NCBI RefSeq assembly: GCF_900096755.1
Contig: NZ_LT615227.1
Location: forward strand, 1,269,822-1,333,821
From: Polynucleobacter necessarius
GTDB lineage: Bacteria; Pseudomonadota; Gammaproteobacteria; Burkholderiales; Burkholderiaceae
Length of the DNA: 64,000 nt
Reading direction: 5' to 3'
Under the pieces are notes generated by a model. It ran no database searches. It had not been told where the DNA came from and saw only the letters and a list, made by a program, of their open reading frames with translations. Shown one piece after another: positions 30,353 to 40,097 of the stretch. How positions within the stretch are numbered: position 1 is the stretch's first letter; every line of letters begins with the position of its first letter. The position numbers and the translations under genes are program-made.

Positions 30353-31717
30353 TTATAAGTCTTTAGTTAAAACCATGGACTTACGGTCCCAGTTGTAAAT
30401 TTGCTTTCTTTCTTCTGGCAAATCATCAACAGTGGCCCGCTTAAAGCCACGCTTTAAGAACCAGTGCTCTGTTCTCGTGGTGAGAACAAATAATTTTTTA
30501 ATGCCTTCTTGCTTCGCACGCATTTCAATACGCTTGAGGAGGCGCTCGCCGTCGCCTGATCCCTGAACATCTGGATCAATCGCTAAACAAGCAAGCTCAC
30601 CAACACCATTAGGAAATGGGAAGAGGGCTGCGCAGCCGAAGAGAACGCGGTCATGCTCGATTACTGAGAAGCGCTGAATATCGCGCTCAATCACATCTTG
30701 GCCGCGGGCAGCCAAGATGCCTTCATCTTCAAGTGGCATTGTTAATTGCAAAATACCACCAACGTCATCTTGATTGGCTTCGCGCAAGTTCTCAATATCG
30801 GAAGAGGCTAGCATCATGCCAGTACCATCATGGGTAAAGAGCTCTTCCAAAAGCGCGCCATCTTGATTGCATGGCAAGAAGTGAACACGGCTAACGCCTG
30901 CACGGATGGCTCTGCCTGAGGTATTGAGCAAGCTCTTCATGCTCAGGTCCATATCTTTGTGCTGACCAATATATTCTTGGAGTTGTGGCATAGATAGTTC
31001 GGTAATGAAATCGCCCTCTGCATCTTTTAAGCCAGCAAAAGGGCTTAAGAAAATGAGTTTGTCCGCTTTTAAGGCGGCAGCAGTAGATGCGGCAACATCC
31101 TCGTAGGCTAAATTGAAGGCCTGACCTGTTGGAGAAAATCCCAAAGGTGAAAGCAAGACAATCTTGTTGCTATCAAGAGACTGTCTAATGGATCCAGAGT
31201 CAACCTTGCGAACTAGTCCAGTGTGGATATAGTCAGTGCCTTCCACAACACCAACAGGCATTGCAGTAATAAAGTTTCCAGAGATAACGGAAATACGTGA
31301 GCCAGCCATTGGCGTGTTTGGTAATCCACGGCTAAATGCTGCCTCAATATCAAGGCGTAGTTCACCAGCAGCTTCTTTTACGCACTCTAATGCGGCTGCA
31401 TCTGTAATCCGATAGCTGTGCATAGCGCTCTTGCCAAATTTACTTTTAATCTTGCGGAGCATTAACTGCTCCTCAATTTGAGGGCGGATGCCATGAACCA
31501 AGACGATGCGCATACCCATGGCATGCAACATGGCAATATCTTCAATCAGATTCTCGAGGCCAGTTTCCTGGACAAGTTCACCCGCAAATGCGATGACAAA
31601 GGTCTTTTCGCGGAAGCTATGAATGTAGGGCGCAACATCGCGCAACCACCCTACAAAGGGGAAGTTGGAGGTCGTTTCTTCGGCATTTAAGGCCTGGTTC
31701 GGTGCATTTGTTGGCAT
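30353..31717 (-). CDS. argA: N-acetylglutamate synthase
   Basis: A 454-residue enzyme for the first step of arginine synthesis. An amino-acid-kinase fold ([36 protein letters not shown]) occupies residues 25-290 and would bind arginine as feedback inhibitor. A GNAT acetyltransferase domain follows ([22 protein letters not shown], the acetyl-CoA loop). Full length. It lies between hrpA (divergent) and yggX. Confidence 0.94.
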   Translation of the reverse strand: MPTNAPNQALNAEETTSNFPFVGWLRDVAPYIHSFREKTFVIAFAGELVQETGLENLIEDIAMLHAMGMRIVLVHGIRPQIEEQLMLRKIKSKFGKSAMHSYRITDAAALECVKEAAGELRLDIEAAFSRGLPNTPMAGSRISVISGNFITAMPVGVVEGTDYIHTGLVRKVDSGSIRQSLDSNKIVLLSPLGFSPTGQAFNLAYEDVAASTAAALKADKLIFLSPFAGLKDAEGDFITELSMPQLQEYIGQHKDMDLSMKSLLNTSGRAIRAGVSRVHFLPCNQDGALLEELFTHDGTGMMLASSDIENLREANQDDVGGILQLTMPLEDEGILAARGQDVIERDIQRFSVIEHDRVLFGCAALFPFPNGVGELACLAIDPDVQGSGDGERLLKRIEMRAKQEGIKKLFVLTTRTEHWFLKRGFKRATVDDLPEERKQIYNWDRKSMVLTKDL

Positions 31718-31734
31718 AGTGAGAAAATTATAGG

Positions 31735-34700
31735 GTGCAAGAGCCTATAAACCAACAAAAACCCAAAGCAATGCCAAAGCCTGTGCCTGCTTCCAACACC
31801 TCGCGCAGCTTAGATATTCGCTTTCCGGAGGAATTGCCGGTCTCAGGTCAGCGTCAGCTGATCAAGGATGCCCTGCAAAGCCACCAGGTGGTCATTGTTT
31901 GTGGCGAGACTGGCTCAGGTAAGACTACTCAGCTACCGAAGATCTGCCTAGACCTGGGTAGGGGCACCATCAATGGCGGTAAGCTCATTGGTCACACTCA
32001 GCCTCGCCGGATAGCCGCAACTGCAACCGCAAAGAGAATTGCCCAAGAGCTAGGCTCGCCCATAGGTCAGGATGTTGGTTACCAGGTTCGCTTCGCAGAC
32101 AAAACCAGCAATACGGCTTCTATTAAGTTAATGACAGATGGCATTTTGCTGGCGGAGACTCAGCGCGATCCACAGCTGCGCGCCTACGACACACTCATCA
32201 TTGACGAAGCGCATGAGCGCAGCCTCAATATTGATTTCTTATTGGGGTATCTGCGCCAGCTTCTTCCGAAGCGACCAGACCTCAAGCTGATCATTACATC
32301 GGCAACGATCGACGCCCAGCGTTTTGCTGAGCACTTTGCAATGAATGGCAAGGTGGCACCAGTGATTGAGGTCAGCGGTCGGCTCTTTCCAGTGGAGCAG
32401 CGCTATGCACCTCTGGAGCCTGATGCCAAACCAGATGGCAAAAAAGAATCCAAAGCTGCCAAAGAAATTCCGGATGCAGTAACTGAAGAAATTGCTGGCT
32501 TATGGCGTGAGGGTGCAGCGGGCGTTGGAGATGTATTGGTCTTCCTGCCGGGCGAGCGTGAGATACGCGATTGCGCAGAAGCATTACGCAAGGATCATGT
32601 CTTGCAACAGCGTTTTCACCCAGAAATTCTGAGTCTGTTTGCGCGCCAATCGGTTGCCGAGCAGGAAAGAGTATTTAGCCCAGGTAATGGCCGCCGAATT
32701 ATTTTGGCAACCAACGTTGCCGAGACCTCGTTAACTGTTCCTAATATTCGATATGTGATTGATAGTGGCTTAGCTAGAGTTAAGCGCTATTCCTATCGCA
32801 ATAAGGTGGAGCAGCTTCAGATTGAGCCCATCTCACAGGCTGCTGCTAATCAAAGGGCTGGGCGCTGCGGTCGCGTATCGGATGGCATATGCATACGCTT
32901 ATATGGCGAGCAAGATTATCAAAGCCACCCTAAATTTACAGACCCAGAAATACTGCGTAGTTCATTAGCCGCCGTGTTGCTGCGTATGAGCTCTTTGCGC
33001 TTACCGAAGATTCAACATTTCCCCTTTATTGATAAACCTCTAGGTAGGGCGATTGCAGATGGTGTACAGCTTCTGGATGAATTGGGCGCAATCGAATTTG
33101 ATGAGTCAGAACCAGTAGATGAAAAAAATATTAGTAAGGACATTAATAACAGCTTCAAGCTGACTGCAATAGGTAAGCAGCTATCTGACCTACCGCTCGA
33201 TCCGCGTATCGGCAGAATGTTGTTGGCTGCCAAAGAGCAGAATGCATTAAAAGAGGTCACCATCATTGCTTCAGCGCTGGCCACACAGGATCCTCGCGAC
33301 AGACCAATGGATCAGGCTGCCGCAGCTGATCAAGCGCACCTACAGTTTGCTGACGAACGTTCCGAATTTCTGAGTTTTGTAAAGCTTTGGAATTGGTATC
33401 AGGATGCTTTGCAGCATAAACACAGCAATCGTCAGCTAGAGAATCTTTGCAAGAGTAAGTTTCTTTCTCCGCGTCGCTTACGAGAGTGGCGTGATGTGCA
33501 TGGTCAACTGCATACTATGCTCGGTGAAAAGGGCTGGAAGGAAAATGGCTTAGCCGCAACCTACGAGCAGGTCCACCTATCTTTGTTAACCGGCCTTTTG
33601 GGTTATGTAGCAAAAAAAGAAGAAGATGAAAAATCTCAAGATCGCAATAGCAAGACGGGTGGTTATGTTGGAGCGCGCGGTATTCGTCCATTCATTTGGC
33701 CTGGTTCAACCATTGGTAAAAAGGCAGGTGCCTGGATATTGGCGGGCGAGCTACAAGAAACTAATCGCATGTACGCTAGAACCATTGCCAAGATTGAGCC
33801 CCAATGGGTAGAGCGAGTTGCGGCCCACCGCCTGATTAAATCTCTTAGCGATCCTTTCTGGGATAACCGTCAGGGTGAGGTGATGGCGTTTGAGCGCGGC
33901 ACCTTGTATGGCTTGCCGATTTACCATGGCCGTCGGGTTCGTTACGAACCACATAATCCTGATGAGACGAGGGAATTATTTATTCGTCAAGCCTTGGTTC
34001 AAGAGGAAATGTTTGGTCGTATGGATACGCCTGCACTCCAGCGCGAAACAGAAGCTGATGCTAAGAAAAAATATCCCAACCTCTTTGGGTTCTTTTGGCA
34101 TAACCGACGCCTCATAAAAGAGATTGAAGCATTGGAGCATCGTTCACGCCGACCAGATGTATTGGTAGATGACGATCTGCTATTTGCTTTTTACGAATCC
34201 CGCACCCCCAAGGAAGTGCGCAGTCGTGAAAGCCTCAAGGCGTGGTTAAGTAAGCAGCCTGACTTAGACGCGCAATTGCGCTTAGAAAAAGCCGACTTAA
34301 TGCGTCATGAGGCAGCCGGCATTACGGTGGATCGCTATCCAAAGAATATGTTGGTGGGTGGCGTACAACTGAGCCTGACTTATCACTTTGAGCCAGGCAG
34401 CCCCAAAGATGGGGTCACGCTAGTAGTTCCTTTGACCCAGTTAAATCAGGTTGATGGACGTCGTTGTGAGTGGTTGGTGCCTGGTATGTGTGAAGAGAAG
34501 GTGTTGTTACTACTCAAATCATTACCGCAGAAGTTGCGACGTCATTGCGTGCCCCTGCCTGATTACGCAAAATCCTATCTTGATCGCAAGCTTGAAGAGA
34601 AGCAATTTGGTGTCGGTGATTTTTTGGATAGTCTCATTATCGATATCCGCAAAGAACGGGGTCTAGAAATTAAGCGTACAGACTTTAGGCCGGAGTCATT

Positions 34701-35787
34701 GCCATTGCATTCCTCAATGAACTTCCGCTTGACTGATGAGCATGGCCGTCAACTTGAGGTGGAGCGTAATTTAGCCCGCTTGCGTTCTGAATACGGTGAA
34801 ACAGCTCGTAATGCCTTTCAAGCGATTGCTCAAGAAACTGCGCAGGTGGAACTTGGTGTAGAGCCTTCTGCAGGAAAGACATCTCAGGCAAATGCGTCTG
34901 ACTCCACGCGAAGGGTTGAGCAGGGCGGCTACCGCTCCTGGGAGTTTGGCGAATTACCAGAAACCCTGGAGATTCAAAAGGGAAATAAAACCCTGTTCGG
35001 TTATCCAGCCTTGGTTGATCGCGGAGACTTCTGTGATCTTGAAGTCTTTGATGACTTAGAAGTAGCTAGAAGACAGCATGCCCTTGGCTTGCGTCGATTA
35101 TTTGCGCTGAGCAATAAAGACACGCTCAAGGCCTTACAAAAACAGCTGCCCGGAATTCGTGAATTGGGTTTATTGTTTATTAATGTCGGCTCAGTAGATG
35201 GCTTAATTGAGCAGATTCTGAATATCGCCCTTGAGTGCGCCTTTATGACGGAGCCGCTTCCAGTGAATGTCGAACAATTTGTTGAGCGCCTGCAAGCGGG
35301 CAAACCCAGACTGGCACTCATTGCTCAAGAAATTTCTCGACACTCTCTAAATGCGCTGCAGGCCCATGCAGATTTGCAGAGGAAGATGGTTAGTGCTAAA
35401 GCTGCATCTCCAGCAGCGTATGCGGATATGCAAACCCAAATGCGGGGCCTCATCTTTCCGAAGTTCGTAGCGGAGATTCCGTATGTGCAATTAGTGCATC
35501 TGCCGAGATATCTCAAAGCAATTGCCATGCGGATTGATAAGTTGCGCTCAAATCCAAGTCGCGATGCCCAATGTCAAAAAGACTGGGAGTCAGTTGCAAG
35601 ACCTTGGCAGAAGTTGATGCAGGGTAAGAAGGGGACTGCTTCGTATGCAATGGCCGAGGATCAGGCCTTGACAGATTTTCGTTGGCAGCTTGAAGAGCTT
35701 AGAGTGGCTTTGTACGCCCAGGAGCTCAAAACCCTAACCCCAATGTCCTTAAGGCGCCTTGAAAAGGTCTTGGCGAGCTTGCGCTAA
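31735..35787 (+). CDS. hrpA: ATP-dependent RNA helicase HrpA
   Basis: A 1350-residue DEAH-box helicase, the largest gene here and full length. Motifs are Walker A GETGSGKTTQLPK, IDEAHERS, SATIDAQRF, NVAETSLTVPNIRYVIDSG and QRAGRCGR, then HA2/OB domains and the long HrpA-specific C-terminal region (DUF3418). HrpA rescues stalled ribosomes by acting on mRNA. It starts with GTG at 31735, only 17 bases from the divergent argA start. An undamaged 4-kb gene among broken ones argues that the neighbouring frameshifts are not uniform sequencing noise. Confidence 0.95.
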   Translation: MQEPINQQKPKAMPKPVPASNTSRSLDIRFPEELPVSGQRQLIKDALQSHQVVIVCGETGSGKTTQLPKICLDLGRGTINGGKLIGHTQPRRIAATATAKRIAQELGSPIGQDVGYQVRFADKTSNTASIKLMTDGILLAETQRDPQLRAYDTLIIDEAHERSLNIDFLLGYLRQLLPKRPDLKLIITSATIDAQRFAEHFAMNGKVAPVIEVSGRLFPVEQRYAPLEPDAKPDGKKESKAAKEIPDAVTEEIAGLWREGAAGVGDVLVFLPGEREIRDCAEALRKDHVLQQRFHPEILSLFARQSVAEQERVFSPGNGRRIILATNVAETSLTVPNIRYVIDSGLARVKRYSYRNKVEQLQIEPISQAAANQRAGRCGRVSDGICIRLYGEQDYQSHPKFTDPEILRSSLAAVLLRMSSLRLPKIQHFPFIDKPLGRAIADGVQLLDELGAIEFDESEPVDEKNISKDINNSFKLTAIGKQLSDLPLDPRIGRMLLAAKEQNALKEVTIIASALATQDPRDRPMDQAAAADQAHLQFADERSEFLSFVKLWNWYQDALQHKHSNRQLENLCKSKFLSPRRLREWRDVHGQLHTMLGEKGWKENGLAATYEQVHLSLLTGLLGYVAKKEEDEKSQDRNSKTGGYVGARGIRPFIWPGSTIGKKAGAWILAGELQETNRMYARTIAKIEPQWVERVAAHRLIKSLSDPFWDNRQGEVMAFERGTLYGLPIYHGRRVRYEPHNPDETRELFIRQALVQEEMFGRMDTPALQRETEADAKKKYPNLFGFFWHNRRLIKEIEALEHRSRRPDVLVDDDLLFAFYESRTPKEVRSRESLKAWLSKQPDLDAQLRLEKADLMRHEAAGITVDRYPKNMLVGGVQLSLTYHFEPGSPKDGVTLVVPLTQLNQVDGRRCEWLVPGMCEEKVLLLLKSLPQKLRRHCVPLPDYAKSYLDRKLEEKQFGVGDFLDSLIIDIRKERGLEIKRTDFRPESLPLHSSMNFRLTDEHGRQLEVERNLARLRSEYGETARNAFQAIAQETAQVELGVEPSAGKTSQANASDSTRRVEQGGYRSWEFGELPETLEIQKGNKTLFGYPALVDRGDFCDLEVFDDLEVARRQHALGLRRLFALSNKDTLKALQKQLPGIRELGLLFINVGSVDGLIEQILNIALECAFMTEPLPVNVEQFVERLQAGKPRLALIAQEISRHSLNALQAHADLQRKMVSAKAASPAAYADMQTQMRGLIFPKFVAEIPYVQLVHLPRYLKAIAMRIDKLRSNPSRDAQCQKDWESVARPWQKLMQGKKGTASYAMAEDQALTDFRWQLEELRVALYAQELKTLTPMSLRRLEKVLASLR

Positions 35788-35857
35788 GTCAAATACACAG
35801 TCATATCCATAGGATTTGGAGGTCTTTTCCGGATCTTTGGTTGCTTACAATAGGGGG

Positions 35858-36384
35858 ATGTATACATTTATCAAGATTAGAGGTTTTCGCACAATTGCAA
35901 CCTCTGCCGTATTGGCATTTATGTTGGCCAATCAAAGCGCTTTTGCGCAAGTTAACAATTCGGCTGCGCAGTCTAACTCAGCAAATCAACCAAAGTTGGC
36001 GGCGATTCTCAATTCTGGCTCAGCCTCAGTCAGTTTGATCGATATGGCTACCCGTCAGGTGATAAAGACCATTCCGGTTGGCAAAGAGCCACATCACTTA
36101 ATGATCACACCCGATCAAAAAACGCTTTTGATTGCTAATGCCGCTGGCAATGACGTTGTCTTGATGAATCCAACAACTGGCGAATTAACTGGCAGGATTC
36201 CAGACATTATTGACCCTCACCAAATCACAAATAGTTTGTTGCCAATGGAAATCGTTTAGACCGTGTCGATATTTATGCGGCTAACGGCGCTGATCTGAAA
36301 TTGGCTAAGACCGTGAAGTTGGCGAAGACGCCTAGCCCCCAAGGGCTGGGTGGGAATAAATACTCATCATGTGCTGTAATTTAA
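35858..36384 (+). pseudogene. periplasmic YVTN-type beta-propeller protein, truncated remnant
   Basis: The sequence starts with a signal peptide (ATSAVLAFMLANQSAFAQ) and two YVTN-like blades (SASVSLIDMATRQVIKTIPVG, DQKTLLIANAAGNDVVLMNP). After PHQI the frame breaks near 36220-36236. Another frame continues with FVANGNRLDRVDIYAANG and KTVKLAKTPS, then loses all similarity. The remaining blades are gone, and the frame runs into the start of the deacetylase gene. So there is at least one indel and a 3' deletion. Intact relatives are 320-340 residues. Confidence 0.75.
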
Positions 36385-37148
36385 TTACTCGTTATGCAGC
36401 CGCGCTTTTGCTCGGCTGTTTTTCATTGGGCCCTGTAGCTCAAGCGGCAGAATGCAGCAAGAAGGTGTACCTTACTTTTGATACCGGCAATATGTCTGTC
36501 GCAGAAAATGTGGCAGAGATTCTTAAGCGTCAAAATGTCAAAGCAACTTTTTTCTTGGCCAATGAGAAAACTTTTCGTGGCGACTTTTCCCTAGACGAAT
36601 CCTGGAAACCATTTTGGCAAGAGCGGGCTAAAGAAGGGCACCACTTTGGTAGTCATACATACGACCATACTTATTTTGTAAAAGACGGCCCAAAGGGCGA
36701 GGTCTTTGAAAAGCCGCAATTTGGACCTAAGGCTGGAATGACGGTGCTTTATAACGAAGCAGCCATGTGCAAAGAAATCCGCAGGGTAGATCAGCGCTTC
36801 CAAGAGTTAACAAGTCAGCCCTTGCAAAAGATATGGCGCGCCCCAGGTGGAAAAACCTCTCCAACCTTAATTCGGATGGGTGATATGTGTGGTTATCAGC
36901 ATATTGCTTGGGCGGCAGCTGATTTCTTGGGAGATGAGCTGAACTCTGACAAGTATCCAAATAATGTTCTCTTGGATAAGGCGACTCGCGCTATTGCCGA
37001 TGGTGATATCACCATGGCCCACTTAGGTATTTGGTCTAGAAAAGACCCTTGGGTGCCTGCGGTATTGGAGCAGCTAATTACGAATCTGAAGGGCCGCGGC
37101 TTTTGTTTTGGCTTGCTACCCAAAAATACCGCAAATCAGTCAAAATAA
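36369..37148 (+). CDS. polysaccharide deacetylase family protein, exported
   Basis: A 259-residue NodB-fold protein with a signal peptide (ITRYAAALLLGCFSLGPVAQA). It has the metal site LTFDTGN (Asp), SHTYDH (two His) and the RAPGGK motif, then a late His in TMAHLGIW where the catalytic base would sit. Such enzymes remove acetyl groups from peptidoglycan or exopolysaccharide; the substrate is unknown. The start lies at the ragged end of the propeller remnant, so its original promoter may be altered. The next gene starts three bases after the stop. Confidence 0.85.
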   Translation: MCCNLITRYAAALLLGCFSLGPVAQAAECSKKVYLTFDTGNMSVAENVAEILKRQNVKATFFLANEKTFRGDFSLDESWKPFWQERAKEGHHFGSHTYDHTYFVKDGPKGEVFEKPQFGPKAGMTVLYNEAAMCKEIRRVDQRFQELTSQPLQKIWRAPGGKTSPTLIRMGDMCGYQHIAWAAADFLGDELNSDKYPNNVLLDKATRAIADGDITMAHLGIWSRKDPWVPAVLEQLITNLKGRGFCFGLLPKNTANQSK

Positions 37149-37151
37149 AGC

Positions 37152-38172
37152 ATGGATTTGAATACGATTACCTCTTGGGGATTGCGGCCGCCTACGCCAG
37201 CGTTCAAGAATTTGTTTTTTCAAATATTGCAGCTCCGATTCTTTATCAATTCAATTTGATGTCGTGGGCAGAGGATGTCTTTGATGGCATTGACTGGTTT
37301 CTATTTGGCTGCATTCAGATTTTCCTGATCCTTGTTGTGCTGAGAACTTGGAGGCGCTTTGCTCCTGCAGAAAAACAAGGGCGTTTCGCTAAGGCCAGTA
37401 GGGCGGATGTGTTTTATACCCTGTTTCATCGCCTAGGCATTTTTCACGGCATCATCTTTATTGCCTTGTCCGGTATCTTTTTTGAAATTGATTCCGTCTT
37501 GCATGATTTCCGGTTCGAACATTTTAATGTTGAGTCTTGGTGGCCTGGCGTAACTTCAATTCCTGTGGTCAGTTTTCTCATCTACCTAATCCTCTTCTCT
37601 TGGACTTCGTTGACTATCTCTACCACCGTGCCTCACATGTATTTAACTGGTGGTGGCAGCTTCATGCCTTGCATCACAGTCAAACGGTCATGACTGCCTG
37701 GTCCGACAATCGCAATCACATTCTTGATGACATCATGCGCGCAACCTTCATGGCTTTCTTCGCGCTATTGTTTGGGGTATCTCCTGGGCAATTCATCATG
37801 TTGATTGCACTCAGTCAATTTATTCAAAGCTGGCAGCACGCTAATCTCAAAGTTCACCTGGGGCCTGCAAAGTACTTGCTCATTTCTCCGATGTACCATC
37901 GCATGCATCATGCTGTGGGCTACGGGCATGAGGCACAAGGCAAACCTGGGGTCTTAGGTGGCTGTAACTTTGGAATATTGTTTCCATGGTGGGATATGGC
38001 ATTTCGAATTGCCATCTTCCCTCAAGAGGTCTATCCTACTGGTGTAAGAAACCTAACCGTTTCTGAAAATATTTTCACTCAACAGTGGCAAGGAATTGTT
38101 CGCTCTGTTCGTGAATTGATGCCACAAAGTAAGCGTACATGGGCCATGCCCATTGTATTAAAGAGGAGTTTT
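37152..38172 (+). pseudogene. sterol desaturase/fatty acid hydroxylase family protein, two frameshifts
   Basis: A di-iron membrane hydroxylase in three frames. ATG 37152 gives MDLNTITSWGL. One G appears lost at about 37184, moving to AAAYASVQEFVFSNIA and two helices. A second one-base loss at 37591-37600 moves to LDFVDYLYHRASHVFNWWWQ, where the iron-binding histidine boxes lie: LYHRASH, LHALHHSQ, FIQSWQHANLK and MYHRMHHAV. The restored protein would be about 340 residues. No stop separates it from the downstream EI24 domain: its third frame runs in phase into that gene. Stops in the other two frames just before 38161 suggest a further indel removed the natural end. Confidence 0.82.
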
Positions 38173-39042
38173 ATGGTCGGCTTGCAGCAGGTAATGAGAT
38201 CGTTTGGTTTGGCATTGATAGGAACCATGCATCCGCGGATGCTATGGCTGAGTCTTCGCCCATTTCTAATCATCTCTGTTTTATGGGGTTGTCTCATCTG
38301 GCTTACCTGGACTCCTGCACTAGAGGCGCTCAGTATTTTTTTGACGACTTCGATATTTACCAGTTGGATACAAGAAGGTTTAGTTTGGGCCGGCCTTGAA
38401 AATGCTAGAGCCTTTATTGCGCCATTATTTTTCGTGATGCTGATCATTCCACTCATCACGATTAGCTTATTAGTTTTAATTGCTTTCTCAACTGTTCCTG
38501 CGATCGTAAAGAATGTGATTAGACAAGCCCACTATCAAGATTTGGAATGCAAGCGCGGCGGCGGTTTATTTGGTAGCTTGGTTTATACCTTGTGGTCAGC
38601 GCTCATTTGCTTGGTGTTGGTGATGCTAACGTTGCCGGTATGGTGGATCCCTCCGCTGTTTGCAGTCCTTCCTCCTTTGTTGTGGGGTTGGTTAACAATG
38701 CGGCTCATGTCTTATGACGTCTTGGCAAAACATGCCAGCACAGAAGAGCGGGATCTATTATTGGAAAAGTATCGTTGGTCTTTGCTTACCATGGGAATTA
38801 TCTCTGGAATGCTGGGCGCCGTACCTACATTCTTCTGGGCTACTTCGGCACTAGCATTGGTCTTATTCCCAATTGTGAGTTTTGTAGCGCTTTGGATTTA
38901 CTCGCTCATTTTTGTTTTTGCTGCACTCTGGTTTAGTCATTTCTTATTGGATGCCTTGAAAGAATTGCGGCAAGATGAATTGGATAAAGCGCTGACAGTG
39001 CAATCACGTGTAGTTGACATGGAACTTCCCAATCATGGTTGA
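38173..39042 (+). CDS. EI24-domain membrane protein
   Basis: A 289-residue protein of the EI24 family, related in fold to CysZ, with about six membrane helices (FLIISVLWGCLIWLTW, APLFFVMLIIPLITISLL, LVYTLWSALICLVLVML). The start is ATG 38173, preceded by a strong AGAGGAG six bases upstream. The open frame extends back into the sterol-desaturase gene, but the ribosome site and the domain boundary favour a separate protein. Function is unknown; neighbouring a CinA-like gene is common in Burkholderiales. Confidence 0.8.
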   Translation: MVGLQQVMRSFGLALIGTMHPRMLWLSLRPFLIISVLWGCLIWLTWTPALEALSIFLTTSIFTSWIQEGLVWAGLENARAFIAPLFFVMLIIPLITISLLVLIAFSTVPAIVKNVIRQAHYQDLECKRGGGLFGSLVYTLWSALICLVLVMLTLPVWWIPPLFAVLPPLLWGWLTMRLMSYDVLAKHASTEERDLLLEKYRWSLLTMGIISGMLGAVPTFFWATSALALVLFPIVSFVALWIYSLIFVFAALWFSHFLLDALKELRQDELDKALTVQSRVVDMELPNHG

Positions 39043-39892
39043 TGTAATGAAAACAGTTGAAATAGATGATCCAACCAAGGCGCAACGTCGCTTTGGCTTG
39101 ATTGTGATTGGCGATGAGATCTTGTCTGGGCGCCGTCAAGACAAATACATGAGCAAGATCATTGAATTGCTCAATGAGCGCGGCCTGAGTCTGTCATGGG
39201 CCAAGTATGTTGCCGATGATCCTGCGCAAATTACTGCAACCTTAAAGGAAAGTTTTGCGAGCGGTGATGTAGTGTTTAGTACTGGCGGCATTGGCGCTAC
39301 TCCTGATGACCACACACGTCAATGTGCTGCTCTTGCCTTGGGTACAAAAACAGAATTGCATCCGACTGCTAAAGAGTTAATTGCTGGACGTATTCAGTCA
39401 ATGGCCGAAGGCGATCCGATCAAGGCGGATTTAAATACTCCTGAAAACCAACATCGCTTCAAGATGAGTGAATTCCCAATTGGTAGTGACATTATTCCCA
39501 ACCCCTATAACCAAATTCCGGGCTTTCGGATTAAAGAGCATCACTTTGTCCCTGGCTTTCCAGTAATGGCCGCCCCTATGATGGCTTGGTGCTTGGATAC
39601 TTACTACAGGGATCTTTTCCACCAAGAGAACTGGGCAGAGCAGAGTTTTATTGTTCCTAAGGGCATCGAATCCACATTGACACCTCTTATGGAGCGCATA
39701 GAGGCCAATTTCCCTGGGGTAAAGGTCTTTAGTCTTCCGTCGGTTGGGGATGCCTCTAGGGGCGGTGTTTATGCTCAGCGCTATATCGAGCTAGGTATCA
39801 AAGGCAATGCCAACCTCTTGGAAGAAAGTGCATGGATTGCTTTGCGGGCAGGTACCCAAGAGCTCGGTTACGAAATCCACGACATCAGCTAA
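39035..39892 (+). CDS. CinA-like molybdopterin-binding domain protein
   Basis: A protein of about 285 residues with the MoaB/Mog-like fold of competence/damage-inducible protein A, N-terminal domain only: GLIVIGDEILSGRRQDKY, STGGIGATPDDHTRQC, IVPKGIESTLTPLMERIE. In full CinA this domain hydrolyses ADP-ribose and the C-terminal domain is an NMN deamidase; that half is absent, as in many betaproteobacterial members. The start is ATG 39035 (alternatives 39014 and 39047). It overlaps the EI24 stop by eight bases, suggesting coupling. Confidence 0.82.
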   Translation: MVDVMKTVEIDDPTKAQRRFGLIVIGDEILSGRRQDKYMSKIIELLNERGLSLSWAKYVADDPAQITATLKESFASGDVVFSTGGIGATPDDHTRQCAALALGTKTELHPTAKELIAGRIQSMAEGDPIKADLNTPENQHRFKMSEFPIGSDIIPNPYNQIPGFRIKEHHFVPGFPVMAAPMMAWCLDTYYRDLFHQENWAEQSFIVPKGIESTLTPLMERIEANFPGVKVFSLPSVGDASRGGVYAQRYIELGIKGNANLLEESAWIALRAGTQELGYEIHDIS

Positions 39893-39900
39893 GCTAAAAC

Positions 39901-39915
39901 GCACTAAAAAGGTGC
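39901..39915 (+). promoter_or_regulatory. NtrC (NRI) binding site 1 upstream of glnA
   Basis: GCACTAAAAAGGTGC matches the NtrC dyad GCAC-N7-GTGC exactly and closely resembles enteric glnA site 2. It lies about 105 bases upstream of the sigma-54-like promoter, at enhancer distance. Confidence 0.75.
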
Positions 39916-39952
39916 AAATAGGGGTTTTTGAGCCTGGATACGGGGTAATTCA

Positions 39953-39967
39953 GCACTTAAACAGTGC
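39953..39967 (+). promoter_or_regulatory. NtrC (NRI) binding site 2 upstream of glnA
   Basis: GCACTTAAACAGTGC is a second exact GCAC-N7-GTGC dyad. Its centre is 52 bases from site 1, about five helical turns, so two dimers would sit on the same DNA face as in known NtrC enhancers. Confidence 0.75.
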
Positions 39968-40017
39968 AATAATGAGAGTTCCCATTTGTTTGCTTCGGTA
40001 AATTACATACATCCATA

Positions 40018-40032
40018 AGGCATGTTTGGTGC
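40018..40032 (+). promoter_or_regulatory. sigma-54 type promoter of glnA
   Basis: AGGCATGTTTGGTGC keeps the invariant GG (-24) and GC (-12) with the required 10-base spacing and matches 8 of 11 consensus positions of TGGCACG-N4-TTGC. It is 66 bases before the glnA ATG and downstream of two NtrC sites. Confidence 0.65.
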
Positions 40033-40097
40033 CTGGAATAAACAAGGGTGTATGCCTTAAGTTTTGATTCCGAATTTAGTTAATAGAGGAGATTTGC

